Below, piece after piece: positions 7,373-14,176 of a stretch of 64,000 nt of DNA. Source of the stretch: Paracoccus marcusii (GTDB taxonomy: Bacteria > Pseudomonadota > Alphaproteobacteria > Rhodobacterales > Rhodobacteraceae); NCBI RefSeq assembly GCF_028621715.1, contig NZ_CP117466.1, forward strand, positions 2,554,501 to 2,618,500, written 5' to 3'. The notes under the pieces are model-generated. The model saw nothing but the letters and a program-made list of their open reading frames with translations. It was not told where the DNA came from and ran no database searches. Each line of letters starts with the position of its first letter. Positions within the stretch are counted from its first letter, which is position 1. Made by a program: the position numbers and the translations under genes.

Positions 7373-8281
7373 ATGAATATCACCCTGCGCCAGTTGCGCT
7401 ATTTCCTGTCCTTGGCGCAGCACACCCATTTCACACGCGCTGCCGAATCGATCAACGTCACGCAACCCGCGCTGTCCATGCAGATCCGCGCGCTGGAGGA
7501 GGAGATCGGCGCCCGTCTGGTCGAACGCACCCCGCAGGGTGTCGTCCTGACCCCGCAGGGCCGCGCGCTGCAGGACCACGCCCAACGGGTCATGGCCGCG
7601 ATGACCGATCTGGAACAGGACCTGCGGCAGCCGGGGCAGGGCGGTCGGTTGATGCTGGGCATGATCCCCACCGTCGCGCCCTATCTGCTGCCCGAGGCGC
7701 TGCCCCTTTTGCGGGCGCGCGACATCGGGCGCGACCTGCATCTGCGCGAGGCGCAGACCGACCGCCTGCTGGACGAACTGCAGGCGGGGCGGCTGGATGC
7801 CATCGTCGTCGCCAGCCCGCCCGAGGGGCCGGGCCTGCAGGCTGTACCGCTGTTTGCCGACCGCTTTCTGCTGGCCGGCAGCGCTGCACGAATCTCCGAT
7901 CTGCGCAGCCGACCGCTGTCTCCTGACGCACTGGATCCCGGCCAACTTCTGTTATTGGATGAGGGGCATTGCCTTGGCGACCAGGCCCTGGAGGTCTGCG
8001 GGCTGAACCGCCGCGCGGCGCGGCTGGACCTGGGGGCCGCGTCGCTGTCGACCCTGTGCCGCCTTGCCGCGCAGGGCATGGGCCTGACCTTCCTGCCCGA
8101 GATCGCCCGCCGGCAGGAGCTGGCCGCGGCACCCGGCCTGACGGCCGTCAGGTTTCCCGACCCCCAGCCCGCGCGGCAGGTCATGCTGATGCGTCGCGCA
8201 TCGACTCCGGGGCAGGGCTGGTTCGACGATCTGGCCCGCCTGCTGACCGCGGCGGCGCGACCGCTGCTTGATCTGGGCTGA
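7373..8281 (+). CDS. oxyR: Hydrogen peroxide-sensing regulator OxyR (LysR family)
   Basis: LysR-type transcription factor (302 aa). The N-terminal winged HTH is clear (LRQLRYFLSLAQHTHFTRAAESINVTQPALS, about 5-35), followed by the substrate-binding-like sensor domain (about 90-295). The OxyR identity rests on GHCLGDQALEVC: Cys200 and Cys209 align with the redox pair Cys199/Cys208 of E. coli OxyR, with conserved His199. Peroxide should form the disulfide and activate oxidative-stress genes. No catalase or peroxiredoxin of the ahpC type is adjacent, which is unusual because oxyR is often beside one; lipA follows in the same direction after 93 bp. The start codon has only a weak ribosome site. 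Confidence 0.88.
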   Translation: MNITLRQLRYFLSLAQHTHFTRAAESINVTQPALSMQIRALEEEIGARLVERTPQGVVLTPQGRALQDHAQRVMAAMTDLEQDLRQPGQGGRLMLGMIPTVAPYLLPEALPLLRARDIGRDLHLREAQTDRLLDELQAGRLDAIVVASPPEGPGLQAVPLFADRFLLAGSAARISDLRSRPLSPDALDPGQLLLLDEGHCLGDQALEVCGLNRRAARLDLGAASLSTLCRLAAQGMGLTFLPEIARRQELAAAPGLTAVRFPDPQPARQVMLMRRASTPGQGWFDDLARLLTAAARPLLDLG

Positions 8282-8374
8282 TCGCAAGGCAGCCATGTGG
8301 ACGCAGGGGCAGGGGATGCGTTGCCAAATCGTTGCAAAGCCCCTATTTCTGCCCGAACCGCGACCGAAAGGACC

Positions 8375-9331
8375 ATGACCTTGCGCGACCTCAGGATCCC
8401 GGATCAGCGCCACCCGGAAAAGGCGCACCGACCCGATCAGGCCCAGCCCAAGAAGCCGGACTGGATTCGCGTCAAGGCGCCCACCTCTGCGGGGTACAAG
8501 CAGACGCGCGACCTGCTGCGCGAGAACCGTCTGTCGACCGTCTGCGAGGAGGCCGGCTGTCCCAATGTCGGTGAATGCTGGAGCCAGGGCCACGCCACCA
8601 TGATGATCATGGGCGAGATCTGCACCCGCGGCTGCACCTTCTGCAACGTCGCGACGGGTAAGCCGCAGTCGCTGGACACGTTCGAACCCGGCCGCGTCGC
8701 CCATGCCGTGCAGAAGCTGGGCCTGAAACACGTCGTGATCACCAGCGTCGATCGCGACGACCTGGACGATGGCGGGGCCGAGCATTTCGCCCAGACCATC
8801 CGGGCGATTCGCCACCGCTCTCCGACCTCCACGATCGAGGTGCTGGTGCCCGACTTTCTGAAGTCAAAGCCTGGCGCCTTGGAGACCGTGGTCGAGGCGC
8901 GTCCCGATGTGTTCAACCACAACCTTGAAACGGTGCCGGGCCTGTACCCGGAGGTCCGTCCCGGCGCCCGCTATTTCCATTCGCTGCGCCTGCTGCAGCG
9001 GGTCAAGGAACTGGACCCGTCGATGTTCACCAAATCCGGCATCATGGTCGGATTGGGAGAGGATCGCCAAGGCGTGCTGCAGGTCATGGACGACATGCGT
9101 GCGGCAGACATCGACTTCATCACCATCGGCCAGTATCTGCAGCCCAGCCCCAAGCACCATCGCGTCGACCGCTTCGTCACGCCCGAAGAATTTGCGGGCT
9201 ATGAGAAGGCCGCCTATGGCAAGGGTTTCCTGATGGTGTCGGCGACGCCACTGACCCGGTCGTCGTATCATGCGGGCGATGACTTCGCGCAGCTTCGCGA
9301 CGCCCGACTGGTCAAGCTGGGTCGCGCCTGA
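8375..9331 (+). CDS. lipA: Lipoyl synthase LipA
   Basis: Radical SAM enzyme (318 aa) inserting two sulfurs into protein-bound octanoyl groups to form lipoyl cofactors of 2-oxoacid dehydrogenases and the glycine cleavage system. It carries the auxiliary cluster ligands Cys57-x4-Cys62-x5-Cys68 and the radical SAM motif Cys83-x3-Cys87-x2-Cys90 (CTRGCTFC). The C-terminal SSYHAGDDF holds the conserved serine region. The ATG at 8375 has AAAGGA 4-9 bp upstream, while the frame extends 26 codons further with no family similarity. tRNA-Leu lies downstream. Confidence 0.95.
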   Translation: MTLRDLRIPDQRHPEKAHRPDQAQPKKPDWIRVKAPTSAGYKQTRDLLRENRLSTVCEEAGCPNVGECWSQGHATMMIMGEICTRGCTFCNVATGKPQSLDTFEPGRVAHAVQKLGLKHVVITSVDRDDLDDGGAEHFAQTIRAIRHRSPTSTIEVLVPDFLKSKPGALETVVEARPDVFNHNLETVPGLYPEVRPGARYFHSLRLLQRVKELDPSMFTKSGIMVGLGEDRQGVLQVMDDMRAADIDFITIGQYLQPSPKHHRVDRFVTPEEFAGYEKAAYGKGFLMVSATPLTRSSYHAGDDFAQLRDARLVKLGRA

Positions 9332-9441
9332 GGCCGCGGGGCAGGGGGCGCACGCCGCCCCTTGCAAATCGTCGCGACTGGATTTACGCCAAGCCCAACG
9401 GTCCGCACGGACCGCCGCCGAAAGGGCGCCGGGACCAGTCC

Positions 9442-9525
9442 GGGGGCGTGGCGGAATGGTAGACGCGACGGATTCAAAATCCGTTTCAGCAATGAGTGCC
9501 GGTTCGAGTCCGGCCGCCCCTACCA
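9442..9525 (+). tRNA. tRNA-Leu (anticodon CAA)
   Basis: Class II tRNA with a long variable arm. The acceptor stem GGGGGCG (9442-9448) pairs with CGCCCCT (9515-9521); discriminator A and an encoded CCA follow (9522-9525). The anticodon loop TTCAAAA gives CAA at 9475-9477, reading UUG. The T arm is GCCGG-TTCGAGT-CCGGC. Confidence 0.95.
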
Positions 9526-9569
9526 CGCCCTTTCGCGTTCAGCACTGGCAAAGATTTTGCTGCAGTGCG

Positions 9570-9595
9570 GGAACAATCCAGACCTTGTGACGGTT
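9570..9595 (+). promoter_or_regulatory. EcfG-like promoter before the DUF883 gene
   Basis: GGAAC (9570-9574) and CGGTT (9591-9595) are 16 bp apart, close to the EcfG consensus; the putative start of transcription lies about 35 bp before the ATG. DUF883 genes are stationary-phase or stress genes in E. coli, which fits. Confidence 0.4.
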
Positions 9596-9637
9596 TGTCC
9601 ATCGACGGTGACAAGACGCCGATGAAAGGACATTACC

Positions 9638-10069
9638 ATGGCACATAACCCCACTGCTGACGACATCAAACGCGACGCCCGTTCGGCTGCGAACGAAGCC
9701 CACGGCGACCTGAAGGATGGTGCCCGCAAGATTGCGGACGACGTTCGTGACACCGCGCGCGAACTGTCCGACAATTCGGGTGCGGCACGCCTGAAAGAGC
9801 GTGGCGCAGCACTGGCCGATGATGCCGTCGAAACGGGCAAGTACTATGCCGAGCGTGCCCGTGAGACCGGTCAGGAATATGCCGACCGCGCGCGTCTGGA
9901 GGCAGAGCGCCTGTACGAAGCAGGCCAGCAGAAGGCGACCGAAGTCGCTCACTACGCTGAAGAGCGTTATGATGAAGTGTCCGAGATGGTTCGCCGCAAC
10001 CCGGCGCAGGCCTTGGGTATCGCGGCCGGTGTCGGCTTCCTGGTCGGTCTTCTGATCTCGCGTCGCTGA
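9638..10069 (+). CDS. DUF883 (YqjD/ElaB-type) membrane-anchored protein
   Basis: Small tail-anchored inner-membrane protein (143 aa). Residues 1-115 are a charged, Ala-rich amphipathic helix with repeated AAN/ADD/ARE units; the C terminus has the family's hallmark RRNPAQALGIAAGVGFLVGLLISRR, a glycine-zipper transmembrane helix (about 121-140) ending in Arg-Arg. E. coli YqjD and ElaB bind ribosomes at the membrane in stationary phase; whether this one does so is inference. AAAGGA lies 7 bp before the ATG. It is followed 10 bp later by a holin-like membrane protein, likely co-transcribed. Confidence 0.85.
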   Translation: MAHNPTADDIKRDARSAANEAHGDLKDGARKIADDVRDTARELSDNSGAARLKERGAALADDAVETGKYYAERARETGQEYADRARLEAERLYEAGQQKATEVAHYAEERYDEVSEMVRRNPAQALGIAAGVGFLVGLLISRR

Positions 10070-10079
10070 GGTCGGGCAT

Positions 10080-10739
10080 ATGTTCGATTTCGCCCGACGC
10101 GTTCAGGAAGCTGTCGGCGACACGGTCCGGCGCACGGCCATGAAGGCCGTCGCCGGAATGGTCGGACTGATGGCTGGCGGGTTCTTGACAGCTGCCCTGT
10201 GGTCGTGGCTTGCCAACGATTTGGATTGGGGCTCTACCTTGGCGTCGTTGACCATCGGCGGAGGTTTGATCGTGCTGATGATCATCCTTCTGGCCATGGC
10301 GGCAAAGCGCAAGCACACTATGCCGACAACTGATGATCTGAAACGTGAGGTCGAAGCTCGGGTTTCTCTGGCGACCGATGCGGCGGCGACTCGTGCGCGG
10401 GCGGAAGCGACGCGAATTGTCGAACTGGCCGAAGCGAAGGCACATTCGCTGATGGATCAGGCTGGCTCTCGCGCGACCAAACTTGCTTCTGATGCCGAAG
10501 AAAAGCTGTTCGGCAGCGTCCGCAATACCGCTCGCGCTGCGGGTCTGACGTCTTCCAACGTTAATGCTGCAAAGCAGTCGTTTCAAAACGGCGCGCATCA
10601 GTTACGCCAAGCGACCGACAGCAATGCTGGGACGATGACCAAGCTGGTTGGAGCGTTCGCTGTCGGTGTCACGTTGGCCGCAGCAATGCAGGAACGTCGA
10701 CACGACAGGATGGATTACGATCCCGACGACATGATGTAA
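10080..10739 (+). CDS. Holin-superfamily-like membrane protein with long helical tail
   Basis: Membrane protein (219 aa) with two predicted transmembrane helices (about 22-45 and 55-80) and a third hydrophobic stretch near 187-203. Between them is a soluble, Ala-rich, probably coiled-coil region (about 90-175). The two-helix start resembles DUF1469/phage holin family proteins that accompany DUF883 genes in many proteobacteria; despite the name there is no phage context. Its codon use looks less GC-rich than its neighbours (many gct, tct, ggt codons). It is probably a partner of the upstream DUF883 protein in envelope or stress physiology. The transcript ends at the hairpin just after the stop. 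Confidence 0.65.
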   Translation: MFDFARRVQEAVGDTVRRTAMKAVAGMVGLMAGGFLTAALWSWLANDLDWGSTLASLTIGGGLIVLMIILLAMAAKRKHTMPTTDDLKREVEARVSLATDAAATRARAEATRIVELAEAKAHSLMDQAGSRATKLASDAEEKLFGSVRNTARAAGLTSSNVNAAKQSFQNGAHQLRQATDSNAGTMTKLVGAFAVGVTLAAAMQERRHDRMDYDPDDMM

Positions 10740-10767
10740 AAAAGGGCGCCTCGGCGCCCTTTTTTTT
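10738..10767. terminator. Bidirectional Rho-independent terminator
   Basis: A perfect 8-bp GC stem (gggcgcc/ggcgccc core, 10743-10760) flanked by six A residues on the left and eight T residues on the right. It separates the holin-like gene from the convergent grxD and should serve both. Confidence 0.9.
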
Positions 10768-10775
10768 GTTCCAGA

Positions 10776-11138
10776 TCAGGCATTTGCCTCCCGGATCTTG
10801 TTGGCTGCATCCTTGTCGAACGCGACGCCCTTTTTTTCCAGCAGCTGATCAAGTTCTCCTGACAATGTCATCTCGGTGATGATGTCGCAGCCACCTACGA
10901 ACTCACCCTTGACGTAAAGCTGGGGAATGGTGGGCCAGTCGGAGAAATCCTTGATCCCTTGGCGGATGTCAGCGTCCGACAATACGTTCACGCCCTCGTA
11001 GGGCACGCCCATATAATTCAGAACGCCGGCAACTCTGCTCGAAAAACCGCATTGGGGCATCTCGGGCGTGCCTTTCATGAACAGGACCACGTCGTTGCGG
11101 TCGATCATGTCCTGGATGCGCGTGTTCGCGTCGCTCAT
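10776..11138 (-). CDS. grxD: Monothiol glutaredoxin Grx4
   Basis: CGFS-type monothiol glutaredoxin (120 aa) that binds and transfers [2Fe-2S] clusters together with BolA proteins and glutathione. The motif [12 protein letters not shown] places the active Cys at residue 30; the GSH-binding [19 protein letters not shown] region follows. The gene lies 33 bp downstream of a BolA gene in the same direction, the standard functional pair. AAGGAT lies about 8 bp before the ATG. It shares a terminator with the convergent upstream operon. Confidence 0.95.
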   Translation of the reverse strand: MSDANTRIQDMIDRNDVVLFMKGTPEMPQCGFSSRVAGVLNYMGVPYEGVNVLSDADIRQGIKDFSDWPTIPQLYVKGEFVGGCDIITEMTLSGELDQLLEKKGVAFDKDAANKIREANA

Positions 11139-11171
11139 ATCGGCAATCCTTGTAATGGGGCAGGGGGCGCG

Positions 11172-11414
11172 TCAGTCAGGCGCCTTGGTGGTCAGGGCAA
11201 GCGCATGCAACTCTCCGGCAGGGCCGTCCATCTTGCCCTGAAGGGCGGCATAGACGGCGCGCTGTTGCTGCACGCGGTTCAGCCCGCGAAAGCTTTCGTC
11301 GATAACTTCGGCGGCATAGTGGTTTCCATCACCGGCCAGATCAGTGATCGTGATCTTTGCCTGGGGAAAAGAGACCCGCAGAAGGGCCTCGATATCATGC
11401 GCTTCCATGGCCAT
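11172..11414 (-). CDS. BolA family protein
   Basis: Small (80 aa) partner of monothiol glutaredoxin in Fe-S trafficking. The BolA fold is recognisable: MEAHDIEALLRVSFPQAKI, then DGNHYAAEVIDESF and GLNRVQQQRAVYAAL, the conserved basic-helix region; His32 is a candidate cluster ligand. The frame stays open upstream to 11678, but a terminator hairpin (11482-11512) lies in that stretch and AAGGA sits just before the ATG at 11412-11414, so the short form is the gene. It precedes grxD by 33 bp. Confidence 0.92.
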   Translation of the reverse strand: MAMEAHDIEALLRVSFPQAKITITDLAGDGNHYAAEVIDESFRGLNRVQQQRAVYAALQGKMDGPAGELHALALTTKAPD

Positions 11415-11481
11415 GGGCGGATCCTTGTCTTTGTCACACATGATGTAGGGGATGCCGGCAAAGGCTGCAAGACCGGCACGA

Positions 11482-11512
11482 AAACGGCCGCGTTCCAGAG
11501 AAACGCGGCCGC
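11482..11512 (-). terminator. Terminator downstream of the 55-residue lipoprotein gene
   Basis: A 10-bp stem (cggccgcgtt, 11486-11495, with aacgcggccg, 11503-11512) followed on the minus strand by TTTT. It separates the lipoprotein gene from BolA. Confidence 0.8.
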
Positions 11513-11533
11513 CACGATTAATCTTATTAAGGG

Positions 11534-11701
11534 TTACTGCGTCGCGCTGACCGCACCCACGGTTCCGCCGACAACCGCGCCGGCCGGACCCGCCACGGCC
11601 GCACCGCCAAGACCGCCGGTCGCAGCGCGCTCGCCAACCGTCGTCCCGCATGCCGAAAGAGCCAGCATCGCACCGCACAATCCCACAGCCACATATTTCA
11701 T
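11534..11701 (-). CDS. Small glycine-zipper lipoprotein (55 aa)
   Basis: A short exported lipoprotein. The first 18 residues form a signal peptide with a good lipobox (LSAC, lipidated Cys18). The mature 38 residues are almost wholly Gly/Ala/Val/Thr (GGLGGAAVAGPAGAVVGG), a glycine-zipper-like hydrophobic segment, ending VSATQ. This resembles entericidin-sized or glycine-zipper lipoproteins; function unknown. Support: AAAGGA 8 bp before the ATG, a stop followed by a strong terminator, and a good EcfG-like promoter upstream (11737-11762). It is its own transcription unit on the minus strand. Confidence 0.85.
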   Translation of the reverse strand: MKYVAVGLCGAMLALSACGTTVGERAATGGLGGAAVAGPAGAVVGGTVGAVSATQ

Positions 11702-11736
11702 GATGAATGTCCTTTGATGTCAGGTTCTGTCAAACA

Positions 11737-11762
11737 GACGCAAACCAACGGTCACAGGTTCC
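11737..11762 (-). promoter_or_regulatory. EcfG-type promoter of the small lipoprotein gene (GGAAC-N17-CGTC)
   Basis: On the minus strand GGAAC (complement 11758-11762) and CGTC (complement 11737-11740) are exactly 17 bp apart, about 35 bp before the lipoprotein ATG. Nothing else in the 11763-11922 gap is clear except a locally AT-rich stretch near 11790-11875, probably the promoter region of the redoxin gene. Confidence 0.5.
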
Positions 11763-11922
11763 GGGATTGCTGTAGAAAGGCATTCGAAAGCAGGGGGAAC
11801 ATTTTTCTGATAATCTGTATTATGTACCAAAAATGTCTTTCTGGTTAGCCTTTCAACTTTTTCACCACTTGTCCCTATGGCACACATCTTCCAAGGTTCC
11901 GTAAAATGGATCGGAGGATCAT

Positions 11923-12477
11923 ATGGCCGTATCGCCACCTGTCTGCGATTTCGATACGCCTTGGCACGACTTTGCGCTGCGCGATACGGACGGAAGCGTC
12001 GTGACGCTTTCGCAGGTCGCCGGATCGTGTGGGACGCTGGTGATGTTCATCTGCAACCATTGCCCCTATGTCAGGTCGATCCTGGACCGCATTGTCCGCG
12101 ATGCGCATGCGCTGATGGACCACGGTATCGGCGTCGTCGCCATATCTTCGAACGACGTCGCGGCCTATCCGGAGGATAGCCCGGCGCATATGAAGGACTT
12201 GGCGCAGCGGAACGGTTTTCGCTTTCCCTACCTGTATGATGCGGATCAGTCGGTCGCACGGGCCTATGGCGCCGAATGCACGCCTGACTTTTTCGGCTAT
12301 TCCGCCGACGGTCGGCTGCAGTATCGCGGTCGACTGGATGCCTCGACCCGCACGGCGGCAGCGACGGACGCCCGCCGCGACCTGTATCTGGCCATGGTGC
12401 AGATCGCGGAAACCGGGCAAGGTCCGCGCGATCAGGTCGCATCAATGGGATGCTCGATCAAATGGAAGGCCGCATGA
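11923..12477 (+). CDS. Thioredoxin-fold redoxin (AhpC/TSA-like) family protein
   Basis: Soluble thioredoxin-fold protein (184 aa), probably a thiol peroxidase or reductase. Active-site region FICNHCPYVRSI holds Cys44-x2-Cys47, a CxxC-type pair in a NHCP context; YGAECTPDFFGY supplies the cis-Pro loop, and the C-terminal MGCSIKWK is typical of this subfamily. No signal peptide, so cytosolic. GGAGGATCAT precedes the ATG. It overlaps the phosphoglycolate phosphatase start by 4 bp, so the two are one operon. The exact substrate cannot be told. Confidence 0.85.
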   Translation: MAVSPPVCDFDTPWHDFALRDTDGSVVTLSQVAGSCGTLVMFICNHCPYVRSILDRIVRDAHALMDHGIGVVAISSNDVAAYPEDSPAHMKDLAQRNGFRFPYLYDADQSVARAYGAECTPDFFGYSADGRLQYRGRLDASTRTAAATDARRDLYLAMVQIAETGQGPRDQVASMGCSIKWKAA

Positions 12478-13151
12478 CCATGGACAGACCCTGCCCGATC
12501 GTATTCGACCTGGACGGCACGCTGATCGACAGCGCGCCCGACATTCACGCCTGCGTGAACGCGGTCCTGCGCCAGCATCAGATCGCACCGCTGCCCCTGG
12601 CGCGGGTGCGCAGCTTCATCGGTGGCGGTGTCGAGCTTCTGTGGACCCGGATCATCGCCGCCTGCGGTATCGAGCCGATGCATCGGCCCGCGCTGATCGC
12701 GGCCTTCATGGCGCGCTATCACGATGCCACGGCCCTGACGCGCCTGTTTCCAGGCGTGATTGAGGCTGTGGGGCGGCTGGCCGATGCAGGTCATCCCTTG
12801 GGCATCTGCACCAACAAGCCGATGGGCCCGACGCGCAGCGTGTTGCAGCATTTCGCGCTGGATCGTCTGTTCCCTGTCGTTGTCGGAGGGGACAGCCTGC
12901 CGCAGCGCAAGCCCGACCCCGCGCCCTTGCGCCTGGCCCTGCAGATGCTGGGCGTGGAGGGGAATGCCCCCCGTGCGCTCTATGTCGGTGACAGTGAATT
13001 TGACGCGAATTGCGCGGCGGCGGTGCCAGTGCCGTTCCTGATCTATTCGGGCGGCTATCGCATGACGCCCATCGCCGATCTGCCGCATCACGCGGCCTTC
13101 GATCGCTTTGACGATCTGCCGGGTCTGGTGGGTCAGGCGATGGCGCTCTAG
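12474..13151 (+). CDS. gph: Phosphoglycolate phosphatase Gph (HAD family)
   Basis: HAD-superfamily hydrolase (225 aa) removing phosphate from 2-phosphoglycolate formed by DNA repair or Rubisco oxygenation. Motif I is VFDLDGTLID (nucleophile Asp12, acid/base Asp14), motif II lies in ICTNKP, motif III Lys in PQRKPDP, and motif IV is YVGDSEFD; a helical cap (about 20-85) separates I and II. The ATG at 12474 overlaps the stop of the upstream redoxin; a second ATG at 12480 is possible. Confidence 0.88.
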   Translation: MTMDRPCPIVFDLDGTLIDSAPDIHACVNAVLRQHQIAPLPLARVRSFIGGGVELLWTRIIAACGIEPMHRPALIAAFMARYHDATALTRLFPGVIEAVGRLADAGHPLGICTNKPMGPTRSVLQHFALDRLFPVVVGGDSLPQRKPDPAPLRLALQMLGVEGNAPRALYVGDSEFDANCAAAVPVPFLIYSGGYRMTPIADLPHHAAFDRFDDLPGLVGQAMAL

Positions 13152-13217
13152 GCAGCCGGCTTGACAACCGGCGACGAAAGACGCCACTTCGGGGCGGACC
13201 CGTGCACGAAAGGCCCC

Positions 13218-13649
13218 ATGATGGATCTGCGCCAAATCAGCCCCAACCTCGCCGTCTCTCCGCAGATCCTGCCCGAGGATGTCCCGGCCTTGGCCGATGC
13301 GGGGTTCAAGGTCCTGGTCAACAACCGCCCCGACGAGGAGGTCGAGGCCGAGATCGATCACGACGCGATGGCACAGGCGGCAGAGGCTGCCGGAATGCGC
13401 TATCATTACCTGCCGTTCCACCCGGGCCAGATCACGCCGCAACTGATCGCGGATTTCGGGACGGCGACCGTGGGACAGGGGCCGGTGATCGCATATTGTC
13501 GGTCCGGCAACCGCAGCACGGTCCTGTGGGCGCTGACGCAGGCCGGGCGCATGCCCGAGGATGAGATCCTGAAGACGGCCGACGCCGCCGGGTACGACCT
13601 CAGCGGCGTGCGGCCGTTGATTGCGTCGCTGGCCAGCCGCAAGGGCTAG
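13218..13649 (+). CDS. TIGR01244/DUF442 family sulfurtransferase-phosphatase domain protein
   Basis: Stand-alone 143-aa protein with the dual-specificity-phosphatase-like fold found N-terminal to beta-lactamase-like hydrolases (Blh/CstB) involved in sulfide or persulfide handling. The active-site loop YCRSGNRS contains the catalytic Cys-x5-Arg; LVNNRPDEE is the conserved family segment. Tandem ATGs at 13218 and 13221 follow aaaggc; upstream frame extension lacks similarity. It is separated by 66 bp from gph and could be in the same operon. Substrate unknown. Confidence 0.8.
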   Translation: MMDLRQISPNLAVSPQILPEDVPALADAGFKVLVNNRPDEEVEAEIDHDAMAQAAEAAGMRYHYLPFHPGQITPQLIADFGTATVGQGPVIAYCRSGNRSTVLWALTQAGRMPEDEILKTADAAGYDLSGVRPLIASLASRKG

Positions 13650-13652
13650 ACC

Positions 13653-13674
13653 GGGCAGGGCAATGCCCCTGCCC
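13653..13674. terminator. Hairpin between convergent genes
   Basis: An 8-bp stem (gggcaggg with ccctgccc) and 6-nt loop in the 37-bp gap between two convergent genes. No T tract, so termination is only presumed. Confidence 0.4.
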
Positions 13675-13686
13675 TGCCCCGTGTCG

Positions 13687-14031
13687 TCAGGCAGGCACGC
13701 CAAATGACCGCTTGACATTTGCGGTCCAACCAAGTCCGGAAAGATCATCGGCGCGAATCGCCGGGCGCTTCATCACGCTTGGCTTTTCGCCCATCATGGC
13801 GACCGGATCGGCCGCCCGCTCGTCGTCGGACATGCCGCGCCATGTCAGGCTGGCGCGGTTGATGATCTTGTCACCGAACTGCGCGACAAGGGCCGCGCGT
13901 TCCTCCGCGGACAGCGGCTCCTTCTGGACATCGCGGAACTGTACCGTCCATCCGTTGTCCTGCAGGTCGGCCTGCGCCTTCTGGCAGGTCGAACAATGGG
14001 CAAGGCCGTACATCGTCAGCGTCTTGGACAT
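13687..14031 (-). CDS. ArsC/Spx-like (YffB-type) reductase family protein
   Basis: Thioredoxin-fold protein of 114 residues. The N-terminal MYGLAHCSTCQKA contains a Cys-x2-Cys typical of YffB/Spx-like members, unlike the single Cys of plasmid ArsC. FRDVQKEPLS and the C-terminal PSVMKRPAI match the family's cis-Pro and distal Arg region. No ars genes are nearby, so arsenate reduction is not implied; a glutathione-dependent reductase role is more likely. It is followed on the same strand by nothing; upstream lies a tiny lipoprotein gene 10 bp away. Confidence 0.82.
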   Translation of the reverse strand: MSKTLTMYGLAHCSTCQKAQADLQDNGWTVQFRDVQKEPLSAEERAALVAQFGDKIINRASLTWRGMSDDERAADPVAMMGEKPSVMKRPAIRADDLSGLGWTANVKRSFGVPA

Positions 14032-14041
14032 GGATACCTCG

Positions 14042-14116
14042 TCAGATCAGGGGAACGAAGGGCACGCCGCAGGCAGTCAGGGTCAGGGTTGCCAGAAGGG
14101 CAAGGGTCAGGCGCAT
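14042..14116 (-). CDS. Tiny lipoprotein (24 aa)
   Basis: A complete reading frame too short for usual gene callers: MRLTLALLATLTLTACGVPFVPLI without further residues, i.e. a signal peptide with lipobox (LTAC, Cys16) and an 8-residue mature tail. GAAGGA lies about 9 bp before the ATG. It precedes the ArsC/Spx-like gene by 10 bp on the same strand, so the two may be co-transcribed. Small lipoproteins of this type recur in Rhodobacteraceae; function unknown. Confidence 0.65.
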   Translation of the reverse strand: MRLTLALLATLTLTACGVPFVPLI

Positions 14117-14176
14117 CGGTCGTGGTCCTTCATGGGTCAGGCCCGATGTATCGCCCCCCGCAGCAGGTGCCACAAG

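Noticed and set aside
9442..9525. tRNA-Leu as an integration site of a mobile element
   Set aside because: No integrase gene and no repeat of the tRNA 3' end was noticed in the window.
10080..10739. Prophage remnant suggested by the holin-like gene
   Set aside because: No lysin, integrase, structural genes or attachment repeats nearby; holin-like proteins paired with DUF883 are chromosomal.
11415..11678. Longer BolA protein
   Set aside because: The stretch contains a terminator and overlaps the small lipoprotein gene region; the short form has a good ribosome site and family length.
11720..11938. 72-codon minus-strand frame near the redoxin start
   Set aside because: No family resemblance, no ribosome site, and it spans promoter sequences.
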